A stretch of 64,000 bases of DNA from Bradyrhizobiaceae bacterium (GTDB lineage Bacteria > Pseudomonadota > Alphaproteobacteria > Rhizobiales > Xanthobacteraceae): positions 4,032,016-4,096,015 of the forward strand of contig CP078014.1 of the NCBI GenBank assembly GCA_020544565.1, read 5' to 3'. Positions within the stretch are counted from its first letter, which is position 1. The number at the start of each line of letters is the position of its first letter. A program made the translations under genes and the position numbers. Of the stretch, positions 16,531 to 25,686 are shown piece by piece. The notes below the pieces were generated by a model. It worked only from the letters and a program-made list of their open reading frames with translations, made no database searches and was not told where the DNA came from.

Positions 16531-18087
16531 ATGGAAGTGGATTATTTGACTAGCCTGCCGCGACGCATCCACCTCATTGTGGATGAGGGGGCCAAAGCAG
16601 GAGCATCCCGGCCGGCTCTTACTGACGAGCGGGGCATCGTTTGGTCCTATCGGAGACTGATCGATACGATCGAGGCCGTTGCAGGTGACTTGGCGCGTCT
16701 AGGGATCCGTCCCGGTGATCGGGTCATGGTGGTGGGCGAGAACTCAATCGGCGCCATCGTCCTGATGTATGCGGCGAGCCGGCTTGATGCATGGGCAGTG
16801 ATGACGAGCGCACGGCTCGGCCCGCACGAACTGGACGCCATTGAGGGTGATTGCAAGCCCAGACGCGTATTCTATACGCATGGAATATCGGCGGAAGCAG
16901 ATGCTGCGGCGTGCCGGCGCGGCGCGGAAGCCGAAGCGTTCACGGGGATTGGAGCGATCAAGGTCGGTAAGTTGGAGGCGAGCGCCGTTCCCGAGGAGGT
17001 CTATGAGGATCCCGCCCGTCAGGTTGCAGTTCTCATCTACACGACGGGGACTACCGGTCGCCCGAAGGGAGTGATGCTCAGTCATCGCAACCTCGCTTAC
17101 GTGGCGGGCCGGGGCAAAAGAACCAACACGCTCTTTCCCGAGGACGTCACGCTTTGCGTTATGCCGATCTCTCATTCGTACGGGTTGACGTTGCTGCAAG
17201 GTATGTTGTTTGTCGGCGCACACCTGCGGATCATGCCGAGGTTCTCTCTCACGCAAGCAATCGACGCCGTCGTGAATGGTTCGTTGACCGCCTTCAATGC
17301 CGTCCCTGCGATGTTGTCGCGGATCATCGCTTACGTCGATCAGAACAATATCAAGCTCACGCCCAATAACCTTCGTTATGTCTATACCGGAACGGCACCG
17401 CTCGATCTGTCTCTGCGACAGAGCGTCGAGCGAGTGTTCGGCGTGGTGCTTCATAATGGTTACGGGCTGACCGAGACGTCTCCGACCATCAGTCGGACGC
17501 TGTATGCCATGGGAAGCAACGAAATCAACATCGGACCGCCAATCCCGGGAATCGAAACCAAGATCGTCGGACCTGATGGGCGGGAAGTACCCGATGGCGA
17601 AGCGGGCGAACTGCTCGTTCGCGGGCCCAACGTGATGTTGGGGTATTATGGTCAGCCGGACATGACCGCGGAGGCGATCGATCGCGAAGGATATTTGAAA
17701 ACCGGAGATATCGTCAGCCGGTCGCCGGGCGGCGAACTGGTGGTCCAAGGCCGGTCGAAGGAGCTAATTATCAGGTCCGGCTTCAACGTCTATCCGCCCG
17801 AAATCGAGGCTGTCCTCAATTCTCATCCGGCGGTTCTCAATTCCGCGGTAGTCGGGCGATCAATCGAGGGCAACGAGGAAATCATCGCTTTCGTTGAGCC
17901 GACCCCTGGAAGCACCATCGAAGTGGCCGAACTGCTCGCGCTCGTGGAGCGGCAGCTCGCACCATACAAGAAGCCGCAGCAGATCATTGTCTTGCCGCAA
18001 CTTCCGGTAGCCCCGAACGGGAAGATTAGAAAGCACGACTTGAAAAAGCGCGCCGAGGAGTCGCTGTCAGCGGCTACCTCAGTTTAA
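16531..18087 (+). CDS. Acyl-CoA ligase (class I adenylate-forming)
   Basis: This 518-residue enzyme activates a carboxylic acid via an acyl-adenylate to its CoA thioester. It has the P-loop YTTGTTGRPKGVMLSH, the motif NGYGLTETSPT, GYLKTGDI with the ATP-ribose-binding Asp, the hinge VVQGRSKELIIRSGFNVYP, and the catalytic C-terminal Lys in PNGKIRKHDLKK. The substrate pocket cannot be read by eye. Family members include long-chain, aryl and PEG-carboxylate ligases. It starts a seven-gene-length plus-strand run through glcF with small gaps, behind the operator at 16417. The aldehyde dehydrogenase 25 bp downstream probably makes its acid. AGAAGATTGG upstream gives only a weak ribosome site. Confidence 0.88.
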   Translation: MEVDYLTSLPRRIHLIVDEGAKAGASRPALTDERGIVWSYRRLIDTIEAVAGDLARLGIRPGDRVMVVGENSIGAIVLMYAASRLDAWAVMTSARLGPHELDAIEGDCKPRRVFYTHGISAEADAAACRRGAEAEAFTGIGAIKVGKLEASAVPEEVYEDPARQVAVLIYTTGTTGRPKGVMLSHRNLAYVAGRGKRTNTLFPEDVTLCVMPISHSYGLTLLQGMLFVGAHLRIMPRFSLTQAIDAVVNGSLTAFNAVPAMLSRIIAYVDQNNIKLTPNNLRYVYTGTAPLDLSLRQSVERVFGVVLHNGYGLTETSPTISRTLYAMGSNEINIGPPIPGIETKIVGPDGREVPDGEAGELLVRGPNVMLGYYGQPDMTAEAIDREGYLKTGDIVSRSPGGELVVQGRSKELIIRSGFNVYPPEIEAVLNSHPAVLNSAVVGRSIEGNEEIIAFVEPTPGSTIEVAELLALVERQLAPYKKPQQIIVLPQLPVAPNGKIRKHDLKKRAEESLSAATSV

Positions 18088-18112
18088 CGAATTATAGACC
18101 GGACGGACGGAA

Positions 18113-19567
18113 ATGGTGACAAGTCGCGAGCAGATGTACCCCGATACAAAGTTGTTCATCGATGGATCCTGGCGCGATGGAACGAGCGGAAAGGTCGAGC
18201 CCATCCTGAATCCGGCGACGGGAAAATTGATCGGAACAGTTGCGCACGCGTCTATCCCCGATCTCGACGACGCACTTGAATCGGCCGTGCGCGGGTTCGA
18301 ATTGTGGCGGAGGACGTCTTCCTTCGAGCGATACAAATTGATGCGTGGGGCTGCCGAAAAGCTCCGCGAGCGAGCCGCCTCAATCGCGCGTATCATGACG
18401 CTCGAGCAAGGCAAGCCGCTGGGCGAGGCGAAGATGGAGGTGTTGCTCGGCGCAGACATCATCGACTGGTTCGCGGAGGAGGCGCGTCGATCCTACGGTC
18501 GGACCATTCCGTCACGTTCCGGCGCCGTACAGCAGGTCGTGATCCGCGAGCCAGTTGGGCCTGTCGCCGCCTTCACGCCGTGGAATTTTCCGATCAACCA
18601 AGCCGTCAGAAAGATATCAGCTGCGATGGCGGCCGGGTGCTCCGTGATTCTGAAGGGACCCGAAGAAACGCCGGCAAGTTGTGCAGCTCTGGTCAATGCT
18701 TATGTCGATGCCGGCTTGCCCTCCGGTGTCCTCAATCTCGTTTTCGGTGTGCCGTCCGACATATCGGAATACTTGATTGCCCACCCTGTCATTCGCAAGA
18801 TTTCGTTCACGGGTTCGACGCCAGTCGGGAAGCGGCTTGCGGCTCTCGCTGGAAGTCACATGAAGCGCGTTACGATGGAGCTAGGTGGACATGCGCCTGC
18901 GCTAGTCTTCGAGGACGCAGATGTCAAACAAGCGGCAAAATTGCTGTCCGCGGCAAAGTTCAGGAATGCCGGCCAGGTTTGTGTTTCTCCGACCCGGTTC
19001 ATGGTCCATGAACGGGTCTACGACGACTTCGTTGAACAATTCACCGCTGCTGCCAAAGCTCTCGTCGTCGGGGACGGCCTCGACGAAGCGACCCAAATGG
19101 GACCACTAGCTAATCTCCGTCGAGTCGAGGCGATGGACGCGCTGGTCTCGGACGCCGTTCAGCGCGGCGCGCGCATCCGGACAGGTGGAAGGCGCCTGCG
19201 CAACGATGGCTTCTTCTTTCAACCGACGGTTCTGACGGACGTGCCTCTGGACTCGCGCATTATGAACGAGGAGCCATTCGGCCCTGTTGTGCCAATCGCG
19301 TCGTTCTCGACATTCGAGGATGCCATGGTCGAAGCGAATCGGCTCCCTTATGGCCTTGCTGCATATGCGTATACGAAGTCAGCGGCGACGATCGGCGCGC
19401 TCGGCTCGATCGTGGAGAGTGGAATGGTGTCGATCAACCACCAAGGCCTTGCCTTACCGGAGACTCCCTTCGGAGGAATCAAGGACTCCGGATACGGTTC
19501 GGAAGGTGGTACAGAAGCGATGGACGCGTATCTCAACACTAAGTTCCTGACCCAGATGCACGGTTAG
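18113..19567 (+). CDS. NAD(P)-dependent aldehyde dehydrogenase
   Basis: This 484-residue enzyme oxidises an aldehyde to the acid. The general base Glu256 lies in VTMELGGHAP, the nucleophile Cys290 in FRNAGQVCVSP, the coenzyme-site motif TPWNFP near 156-160, and FTGSTPVGK. It resembles succinate-semialdehyde dehydrogenases (GabD) most but substrate specificity is not readable. A second in-frame start (MYPDTKLF, 18134) is possible. Translation follows the ligase by 25 bp in the same operon. In the inferred pathway it takes the aldehyde made by the GMC dehydrogenase, and the product acid is then activated by the ligase, the same order of enzymes as in the peg operon of Sphingopyxis. Confidence 0.9.
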   Translation: MVTSREQMYPDTKLFIDGSWRDGTSGKVEPILNPATGKLIGTVAHASIPDLDDALESAVRGFELWRRTSSFERYKLMRGAAEKLRERAASIARIMTLEQGKPLGEAKMEVLLGADIIDWFAEEARRSYGRTIPSRSGAVQQVVIREPVGPVAAFTPWNFPINQAVRKISAAMAAGCSVILKGPEETPASCAALVNAYVDAGLPSGVLNLVFGVPSDISEYLIAHPVIRKISFTGSTPVGKRLAALAGSHMKRVTMELGGHAPALVFEDADVKQAAKLLSAAKFRNAGQVCVSPTRFMVHERVYDDFVEQFTAAAKALVVGDGLDEATQMGPLANLRRVEAMDALVSDAVQRGARIRTGGRRLRNDGFFFQPTVLTDVPLDSRIMNEEPFGPVVPIASFSTFEDAMVEANRLPYGLAAYAYTKSAATIGALGSIVESGMVSINHQGLALPETPFGGIKDSGYGSEGGTEAMDAYLNTKFLTQMHG

Positions 19568-19694
19568 CATGCGCGATCGGCAATGCTGATACGCCGTCGC
19601 GGAGCATGCGTCGCGCAGGTCAAACCTCGCGACGGTCCTTCGCCGCGCCAGACTCTAGGGCCCAAAGATCCAACGCCTAAAGCGAGTTAGCGAA

Positions 19695-20564
19695 GTGTTG
19701 TTGACCATCGACCGCGTTCAGATCGCGACGCCGGATGCCAAAAGTGCCGCGGAGATGTGGCGTCGCCGATTGGGGGCGGAACAAGTCTCTGCGGATCGGG
19801 TCCGGGGATTGGGCGCCAAACGAGTGACATTGCGTGCCGGGACCGGCGAGATTGAGTTGTTGGAGCCGGAAGGCAACGGCGTTGTCGCGGACGAACTGGC
19901 AAGACGCGGGCGATCTCATCTATTCGGCGCCGGCGCGACCTCACTCGACCCGCGTGCACTGGTGCATCATGCCACGTCGGTCGGAGTTGAGCATCAGCAC
20001 GAAAATGGCCAGGATTTTCTCCGGTTCGAAATCGAGGGGAAGCCGGTCCATTTCGTAATCTCTCCCCCGCGTACGGTGGAGCCGACCGGCGGGATTGATT
20101 TCCTTTATGAGGTGACTTTGCTCGCGGCCGACCAGGCAGCCGCGGTAACGCGCTTCGCCGAAGTCTTTCGTCTTGATACACGGAATTTCGTGACGATTAC
20201 CTCGGAGCTCTTTGGCTATACGGGCGTCCTCACTCTCTTCGCGCCTGATCGCCTCGACCGATTTGAAGTCATCACGCCGACGGACTTCACCAAGACGCTC
20301 GGCAGGTATCACGCCCGCCAAGGCTCGTCTTTCTATATGGCGTATGCCGAAAGCCGAGAGATCGGTCGCATCGAAAGATCGGCGAAGGCGGACGACGTGG
20401 GACACACGCTGGATCCGCGCGAGGAGAAGCGGAGCGGTCGAGATCCGGAGCAACTCTGGCTTCATCCTCCGGCCCTTGGCGGAATGATGCTAGGGCTATC
20501 GCGGCCGACGCTTGGTTGGCGCTGGTCGGGCCACCCTGAGAGGGTCGTGGCGTTAGTGCAATAG
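19695..20564 (+). CDS. VOC-superfamily protein (two-module)
   Basis: This 289-residue protein has two vicinal-oxygen-chelate-type repeats: IDRVQIATPDAKSAAEMWRR at the N-terminus and IDFLYEVTLLAADQAAAVTR around residue 135. Members are glyoxalases, extradiol dioxygenases, epimerases or binding proteins. Metal ligands (His/Glu) are not certain by eye, so the activity is open. The start is GTG 19695. No ATG gives the full first module. It lies 127 bp after the aldehyde dehydrogenase and 87 bp before glcD in the same direction. A glyoxylate- or hydroxyacid-related isomerase, or a ring-cleavage role for the oxygenase product, are both conceivable, and I would not name one. Confidence 0.65.
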   Translation: MLLTIDRVQIATPDAKSAAEMWRRRLGAEQVSADRVRGLGAKRVTLRAGTGEIELLEPEGNGVVADELARRGRSHLFGAGATSLDPRALVHHATSVGVEHQHENGQDFLRFEIEGKPVHFVISPPRTVEPTGGIDFLYEVTLLAADQAAAVTRFAEVFRLDTRNFVTITSELFGYTGVLTLFAPDRLDRFEVITPTDFTKTLGRYHARQGSSFYMAYAESREIGRIERSAKADDVGHTLDPREEKRSGRDPEQLWLHPPALGGMMLGLSRPTLGWRWSGHPERVVALVQ

Positions 20565-20651
20565 AAGCTCGATGGTGGATGCGTCGGGCTTATGTCGATT
20601 GCATCAGGCCGCGACTGACCCATCGGAAAAATATCCGATGACGAGGATACG

Positions 20652-22088
20652 ATGAGCAAAATTAGGTTCACCGAACCAAATCGAGAAATCCTCGCGCGCC
20701 GAGATTCAATCATAAACGATCTAACCCGCCTTGTTGACCCCGCTGGGCTAATAACGTCGACGGACGAGTGTCGGGCTTATGAGACAGATGCGTTGACGGC
20801 CTATCGCAAGATGCCGCTCGCCGTCGTCCTACCGAAGACGACCGAAGAGGTGAGTGCCGTTTTGAAATACTGTCACGACACCGGCGTCAAGGTCGTGCCG
20901 CGCGGCGCAGGTACGTCTCTCGCCGGCGGGGCAATTCCGAGTGAAGACGCCGTCGTTCTCGGACTTTCAAAGATGAATCGGGTGCTCGCGGTCAACTACG
21001 ATGACCGCTTCATCCGCGTCGAAGCGGGAGTCACAAATTTGAGCGTAACGGCGGTGGTGGCGGAGAACGGCTTCTTCTATGCGCCAGACCCTTCCTCTCA
21101 ACTTGCCTGCACGATCGGAGGCAACATTGCCAACAACTCCGGAGGCGCGCATTGCCTGAAGTATGGAGTCACGACCAATAACCTCCTCGGCGTAAGGATG
21201 GTACTGATCGATGGATCGATCATCGATCTCGGCGGTGACTATCTCGATAGCGCTGGACTCGATCTGCTGGGCCTGGTCGTCGGCTCCGAGGGGCAGCTCG
21301 GGATAGTGACCGAAGCGACCCTCCGAATTCTGAAATCGGCCGAGGGAGCGCGCCCGGTTCTGTTCGGTTTCCCGTCTTGCGAGGGAGCGGGCAAGGCGGT
21401 TGCGGACGTCATTGCCGCCGGTATCATTCCCGTAGCCATCGAATACATGGACAAGGCCGCCATCGAGATCTGCGAGGCCTTCGCCAAGGCCGGCTATCCG
21501 CTCGATGTCGAGGCCCTTCTGATTGTAGAGGTCGAAGGGTCCGACGCCGAGATGGACGCGACGCTGGCGGACATCACCGCCATCGCTCGTGCGAATGGTG
21601 CGACGACAGTGCGCGAGAGCAGGTCGGCAATTGAGACGGCGGCAATCTGGAAGGGGCGGAAGTCGGCTTTCGGTGCGACCGGGCGAGTCGCTGACTATTT
21701 GTGCATGGACGGCACGGTGCCGACCGGCAAGCTGTCGTACGTTTTGGCGGAGATCTCCAAGATCGTACAGCGACACGGATTGCGTGTCGCGAATGTTTTC
21801 CATGCCGGTGACGGCAACATGCATCCGCTCATCCTCTACAACGCGAACGATCCGTCGCAGCAGTCGAAGGCGGAAGCAGCGGGAGATGACATTCTCAGGC
21901 TCTGCGTTGAAGTTGGTGGGTGCCTGACGGGCGAGCACGGTGTCGGTATCGAGAAGCGTGATCTAATGCGCTGCCAGTTTGACGATGCCGATCTGGCTCA
22001 ACAGATTCGGGTGCGCGCCGCGTTCGATCCGCGATGGCTGCTCAATACGGATAAGGTGTTTCCCCTCGATTTTCGATGTCAAGGTTAG
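20652..22088 (+). CDS. glcD: FAD-binding 2-hydroxyacid oxidase subunit, GlcD type
   Basis: This 478-residue flavoprotein has the PCMH/VAO-type FAD domain (PRGAGTSLAGGAIP near residue 85, GNIANNSGGAH, GSEGQLGIVTEATLRIL) and the C-terminal FAD-linked oxidase domain (HAGDGNMHPLI, GEHGVGIEKRDLM). GlcD oxidises glycolate to glyoxylate, and homologues take D-lactate or other 2-hydroxyacids. With glcE and glcF it forms the membrane-associated three-subunit enzyme that passes electrons to the quinone pool. A small hairpin (CATCGGA/TCCGATG, 20621-20640) precedes the start. It belongs to the ligase-led run. In context it would handle C2 units released from the substrate. Confidence 0.9.
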   Translation: MSKIRFTEPNREILARRDSIINDLTRLVDPAGLITSTDECRAYETDALTAYRKMPLAVVLPKTTEEVSAVLKYCHDTGVKVVPRGAGTSLAGGAIPSEDAVVLGLSKMNRVLAVNYDDRFIRVEAGVTNLSVTAVVAENGFFYAPDPSSQLACTIGGNIANNSGGAHCLKYGVTTNNLLGVRMVLIDGSIIDLGGDYLDSAGLDLLGLVVGSEGQLGIVTEATLRILKSAEGARPVLFGFPSCEGAGKAVADVIAAGIIPVAIEYMDKAAIEICEAFAKAGYPLDVEALLIVEVEGSDAEMDATLADITAIARANGATTVRESRSAIETAAIWKGRKSAFGATGRVADYLCMDGTVPTGKLSYVLAEISKIVQRHGLRVANVFHAGDGNMHPLILYNANDPSQQSKAEAAGDDILRLCVEVGGCLTGEHGVGIEKRDLMRCQFDDADLAQQIRVRAAFDPRWLLNTDKVFPLDFRCQG

Positions 22089-22103
22089 GGTGACGGGAGT
22101 GTG

Positions 22104-23294
22104 ATGACCGATTGCTATAAGCCGCGCGACGAGTGCGGACTGTCGTCTGCCATCAAGGATGCGGCTACAGCAAAGATGCCTCTCGTCGTGCGCGGCGCCG
22201 GCTCCAAGTCGGCGATGGGCCGACCGCTGGGTGGATACGCTATGCCTCTAACGACCGAGCGCATGCGCGGAGTTTCACTTTATGAGCCGACAGAGCTCGT
22301 CATCGGTGCTTTGCCTGGAACGCCGGTTTCCGAAATCGATCGGATGCTCGCCAAGCACAACCAGATGCTTCCGTTCGAGCCGATGGATCATCGTGTGTTG
22401 TTCGGGACGAGCGCAGAGCCGACAATCGGAGGTATTGTCGCCGGGAATGTTTCGGGTCCGCGTCGTGTCGCGGTCGGAGCTTGTCGCGACAGCCTGATCG
22501 GCGTTCGCTTGGTCACGGGCCGCGGAGACATCGTGAAATCCGGCGGGCGCGTGATGAAGAATGTCACCGGGCTCGATTTGGTCAAGCTGACCTGCGGTGC
22601 GTGGGGCACGCTCGGCGTTTTGAGCGAAGCCATCTTCAAGGTGTTGCCGAAGCCGGCGCGTTCCCTATCGCTGGGATTGCGCGGCTTGGACGACATGACA
22701 GCGATTTCGGCGCTAACCGCAGCGCTCGGGTCGACTTTCGCGGTCTCGGCGGCGGCGCATATCCCGGCGAGTATTGGGTCGGACTCGACTACGATCGTTC
22801 GACTAGAGGGGTCCGAGGGCTCGGTAGCCTACGGATCCCGCGAACTTGCCAGGCTCTGGTGCTCCTTTGGGCTGCCCGACCTGATCGAAGGGGATGAAAG
22901 CGCAAACTTTTGGTTGCGCATCCGCGACGCGCACTGGCTGGCTCAGCCAATGGATCGTTCCATTTGGCGGTTGTCCTTGGCCCCCTCCAAAGCGCCGCGT
23001 GCTCTTGCTGACATCCGGCGAAAACTCGGCGTGCGGTATTTCTACGACTGGGGCGGTGGTCTCGTGTGGCTCGCGGTCGTGGGCGCTGACGATGCGGGAG
23101 CGTCGGTCGTTCGGGAAGCTATGGTCAATACCGGTGGGCACGCCACACTCGTACGGGCTTCATCGGAGATTCGCCGCAGGATCGATGTGTTCGAGCCGCT
23201 TCCTCCTGCGGTGCTCAAGTTGACGCAGGAAATCAAGAAATCTTTCGATCCTGACCGCGTTCTAAATTTCGGCAGGATGTACGCCGGTATCTGA
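22104..23294 (+). CDS. glcE: 2-hydroxyacid oxidase subunit, GlcE type
   Basis: This 396-residue subunit has an FAD-binding PCMH half (LVVRGAGSKSAMGRPLGG, EPTIGGIVAGNVSGPRRV, GGRVMKNVTGLDLVKL, CGAWGTLGVLSEAIFKVLPK) but lacks the long C-terminal oxidase domain of GlcD, as is normal for GlcE. I chose ATG 22104, four bases after GGGAG, over the GTG one codon earlier. It is needed for assembly and activity of the glycolate oxidase. The gap to glcD is 15 bp and to glcF 16 bp. Confidence 0.9.
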   Translation: MTDCYKPRDECGLSSAIKDAATAKMPLVVRGAGSKSAMGRPLGGYAMPLTTERMRGVSLYEPTELVIGALPGTPVSEIDRMLAKHNQMLPFEPMDHRVLFGTSAEPTIGGIVAGNVSGPRRVAVGACRDSLIGVRLVTGRGDIVKSGGRVMKNVTGLDLVKLTCGAWGTLGVLSEAIFKVLPKPARSLSLGLRGLDDMTAISALTAALGSTFAVSAAAHIPASIGSDSTTIVRLEGSEGSVAYGSRELARLWCSFGLPDLIEGDESANFWLRIRDAHWLAQPMDRSIWRLSLAPSKAPRALADIRRKLGVRYFYDWGGGLVWLAVVGADDAGASVVREAMVNTGGHATLVRASSEIRRRIDVFEPLPPAVLKLTQEIKKSFDPDRVLNFGRMYAGI

Positions 23295-23310
23295 GGCGAG
23301 GCGGACTGGT

Positions 23311-24618
23311 ATGCAAACAAACTTCTCGCTGACGGCCTTGGCCGATGCACATGTAAGCGAGTCAGAAAAAATCCTCCGTGCCTGTGTGCATTGCGGCTTT
23401 TGTACTGCGACATGCCCGACATATCTGCTTCTTGGTGACGAAGCGGACAGTCCGCGCGGGCGCATCTATCTGATCAAGGACATGTTGGAGGAGGAAAAGC
23501 CGGCGACCCCTCAGGTCGTCGAGCATATCGATCGATGTCTGACGTGTCTTTCCTGCATGACGACCTGTCCGTCCGGCGTGCACTACATGCACCTGGTCGA
23601 TCACGCGCGAGCCCATATCGCCCGAACCTATACGCGTCCTCTGCCTGATCGGTTGCTTCGAGGCATGTTGGCGAAGGTGCTGCCGTTTCCGGGCCGACTT
23701 AGGTTGGCTTTACGCGTGGCTACCGTGAGCAGGCCGATCAGAAAGTGGCTCGCCAATCTTCCCGGCGGCGCGCAACTCGCCGCGATGATTGAACTTTCGT
23801 CGTCATTCAAGCGAAGAAGGCCGACCCGAAGGTTACCGGGCGCGACCGTCGATAGGCCGCGCGGTCGGGTTGCGCTTCTGAGCGGATGTGCCCAGCAGGT
23901 CCTCGGCCAGAACATCAACGAGGCTGCAATCCGGTTGTTGACGCGTCACGGTATCGAAGTAGTTCAACCGATCGACGAAGGGTGCTGCGGAGCTCTCGTG
24001 CAGCACTTGGGATACGAAAGTCGGGCGCTGGATGCGGCTCGACACAACGTGGATGTATGGACACGCGAAATCGAGAACGGCGGCCTCGACGCCATCGTGG
24101 TTACGACGTCCGGTTGCGGAACGGTCATTAAAGATTATGGCTTCCTACTTCGCAACGATAACGCCTACGCTCAGAAAGCCGTACGGATCTCGGCTCTAGC
24201 GCGGGACATCACAGAATTCTTGCATGAATTACCGCTTCAAGACGGTGTTCGGACTACCGGCCAGGTCGTGGCTTACCATTCGGCATGCTCGATGCAGCAT
24301 GGACAGCAGGTTAGAGATCAGCCGAAGTCACTTTTGAGGCGAATGGGGTTTGTAGTGAGAGAAGTACCGGAAGGCCACATATGTTGCGGCTCCGCCGGAA
24401 CATACAACGTACTGCAGCCTGAGATCGCCAATCGACTGCGCGCACGAAAGGTCACCAACATTGAGAAGGTCAAACCGCAAATCATTGCGAGTGGAAATCT
24501 CGGCTGCATAACGCAGATTGGTGCTGGAACACGCATTCCAGTCGTCCACACGGTGGAGTTGGTCGATTGGGCGATGGGCGGCCCGTTGCCTGACGTCCTA
24601 AAGGGGTGCTTGGGCTAG
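23311..24618 (+). CDS. glcF: 2-hydroxyacid oxidase iron-sulfur subunit, GlcF type
   Basis: This 435-residue protein has two 4Fe-4S ferredoxin motifs (CVHCGFCTATCPTY near residue 29 and CLTCLSCMTTCPSGV near 78) and two CCG domains (GCCGALVQHLG and ICCGSAGTYN). It carries electrons from GlcD/GlcE to the respiratory chain at the membrane. Length is typical. It closes the plus-strand operon: 27 bp later the convergent ABC importer operon ends. No clear terminator separates the two by eye. Confidence 0.92.
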   Translation: MQTNFSLTALADAHVSESEKILRACVHCGFCTATCPTYLLLGDEADSPRGRIYLIKDMLEEEKPATPQVVEHIDRCLTCLSCMTTCPSGVHYMHLVDHARAHIARTYTRPLPDRLLRGMLAKVLPFPGRLRLALRVATVSRPIRKWLANLPGGAQLAAMIELSSSFKRRRPTRRLPGATVDRPRGRVALLSGCAQQVLGQNINEAAIRLLTRHGIEVVQPIDEGCCGALVQHLGYESRALDAARHNVDVWTREIENGGLDAIVVTTSGCGTVIKDYGFLLRNDNAYAQKAVRISALARDITEFLHELPLQDGVRTTGQVVAYHSACSMQHGQQVRDQPKSLLRRMGFVVREVPEGHICCGSAGTYNVLQPEIANRLRARKVTNIEKVKPQIIASGNLGCITQIGAGTRIPVVHTVELVDWAMGGPLPDVLKGCLG

Positions 24619-24645
24619 GTGCGGACAAGCGACCGCTCTGACGTC

Positions 24646-25686
24646 CTAGTTTGGATTGCCATTTCCGTCCATCGCGGCTTCGATTGCCTTATTGGCTGCT
24701 GTCTCATCATACAGATGGCAGGCGATCTGCCGATTGCCGTGCAACCGCAGCGGCGGAATTTCGCGGCTGCAGACCGGCATGGCGGACTGACAGCGAGGGT
24801 GAAATGGACAGCCGGGCGGGGGGGTGGCGACGCTCGGCACCTCGCCCTGAAGGAGCACGTGATCGCGGGCGCGCTCGATTTGCGGGTCCGGCACCGCTAC
24901 CGCATCGAGAAGAATGCGCGTGTAGGGATGGAGCGGTTCGCCGTAGAGGTCGTCGCGCGTCGCGATCTCGACGATGCGTCCGAGATACATCACTGCGACC
25001 CGATCGCTCATGTGTCGGACGACGCCGAGGTCGTGCGAGATGAACAGATAGGACAAGCCGAACTGCTCCTTGAGGTCGGAAAACAAGTTCAGAACCTGGG
25101 CCTGCACTGAGACGTCGAGAGCTGAGACCGGCTCATCACAGATGAGCAGTTTCGGACGCAGTGACAGGGCGCGCGCGATGGCGACCCGCTGACGCTGGCC
25201 GCCGCTGAGTTGGTGCGGATAGCGGTCGAGGAAGCGAGTACCCATTCCGACCGTATCTAGGAGTTCGGCAGCCTTCGCGCGGCGCTCGTGGCCCGATCTG
25301 CCGACGCCCTGAATCGCCATCGGTTCGGCGATCAGGTCGGCGATTGTCATGCGGGGATTTAGCGACCCGAACGGATCCTGGTAGATGATCTGCATCTCAC
25401 GCCTTAGCGGTCGCATCTGGCGATGACTGAAGCCCGTGATATCGCGTCCGTCGAACACGACCCGGCCGCCGCTCGGCGGCGTCAGTTGTAGTATGGCCAT
25501 GGCCGTGGTGGATTTGCCGCAACCGCTTTCGCCGACGAGCGAGAGAGTTTCGCCGCGCTGGAGTGTGAGGGATATGCCCTTGACAGCTCGAACGGAGGGG
25601 GCGCCCGTTACGCCGAAAGAGGTTGTGCTTGCATAGTCGACGCACAGGTCCGAGACCTCGAGAATATTCGTTGCTACGTCGTTCAT
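24646..25686 (-). CDS. Oligopeptide/dipeptide-type ABC transporter ATPase (DppF/OppF-like)
   Basis: This 346-residue ATPase has Walker A GESGCGKST, signature LSGGQRQRVAIARAL, Walker B LLICDEPVSALDVS and the family C-terminal Cys-containing oligopeptide domain (HPRCQSAMPVCSREIPPL). I start at Met 25686, whose ATG overlaps the stop of the upstream ATPase gene (ATGA). The frame is open to 25701. It is the last gene of the five-gene importer. Such systems carry peptides but also opines, glycosides, nickel complexes and other solutes, so the substrate may well be the pathway's own growth substrate. Confidence 0.9.
   Translation of the reverse strand: MNDVATNILEVSDLCVDYASTTSFGVTGAPSVRAVKGISLTLQRGETLSLVGESGCGKSTTAMAILQLTPPSGGRVVFDGRDITGFSHRQMRPLRREMQIIYQDPFGSLNPRMTIADLIAEPMAIQGVGRSGHERRAKAAELLDTVGMGTRFLDRYPHQLSGGQRQRVAIARALSLRPKLLICDEPVSALDVSVQAQVLNLFSDLKEQFGLSYLFISHDLGVVRHMSDRVAVMYLGRIVEIATRDDLYGEPLHPYTRILLDAVAVPDPQIERARDHVLLQGEVPSVATPPPGCPFHPRCQSAMPVCSREIPPLRLHGNRQIACHLYDETAANKAIEAAMDGNGNPN

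Noticed and set aside
16744..17748. 334-codon minus-strand frame opposite the acyl-CoA ligase
   Set aside because: Shadow of a gene with all adenylate-forming motifs. Composition is typical of antisense.
20967..21938. 323-codon minus-strand frame opposite glcD
   Set aside because: Shadow of the GlcD-type gene, no domain recognisable.
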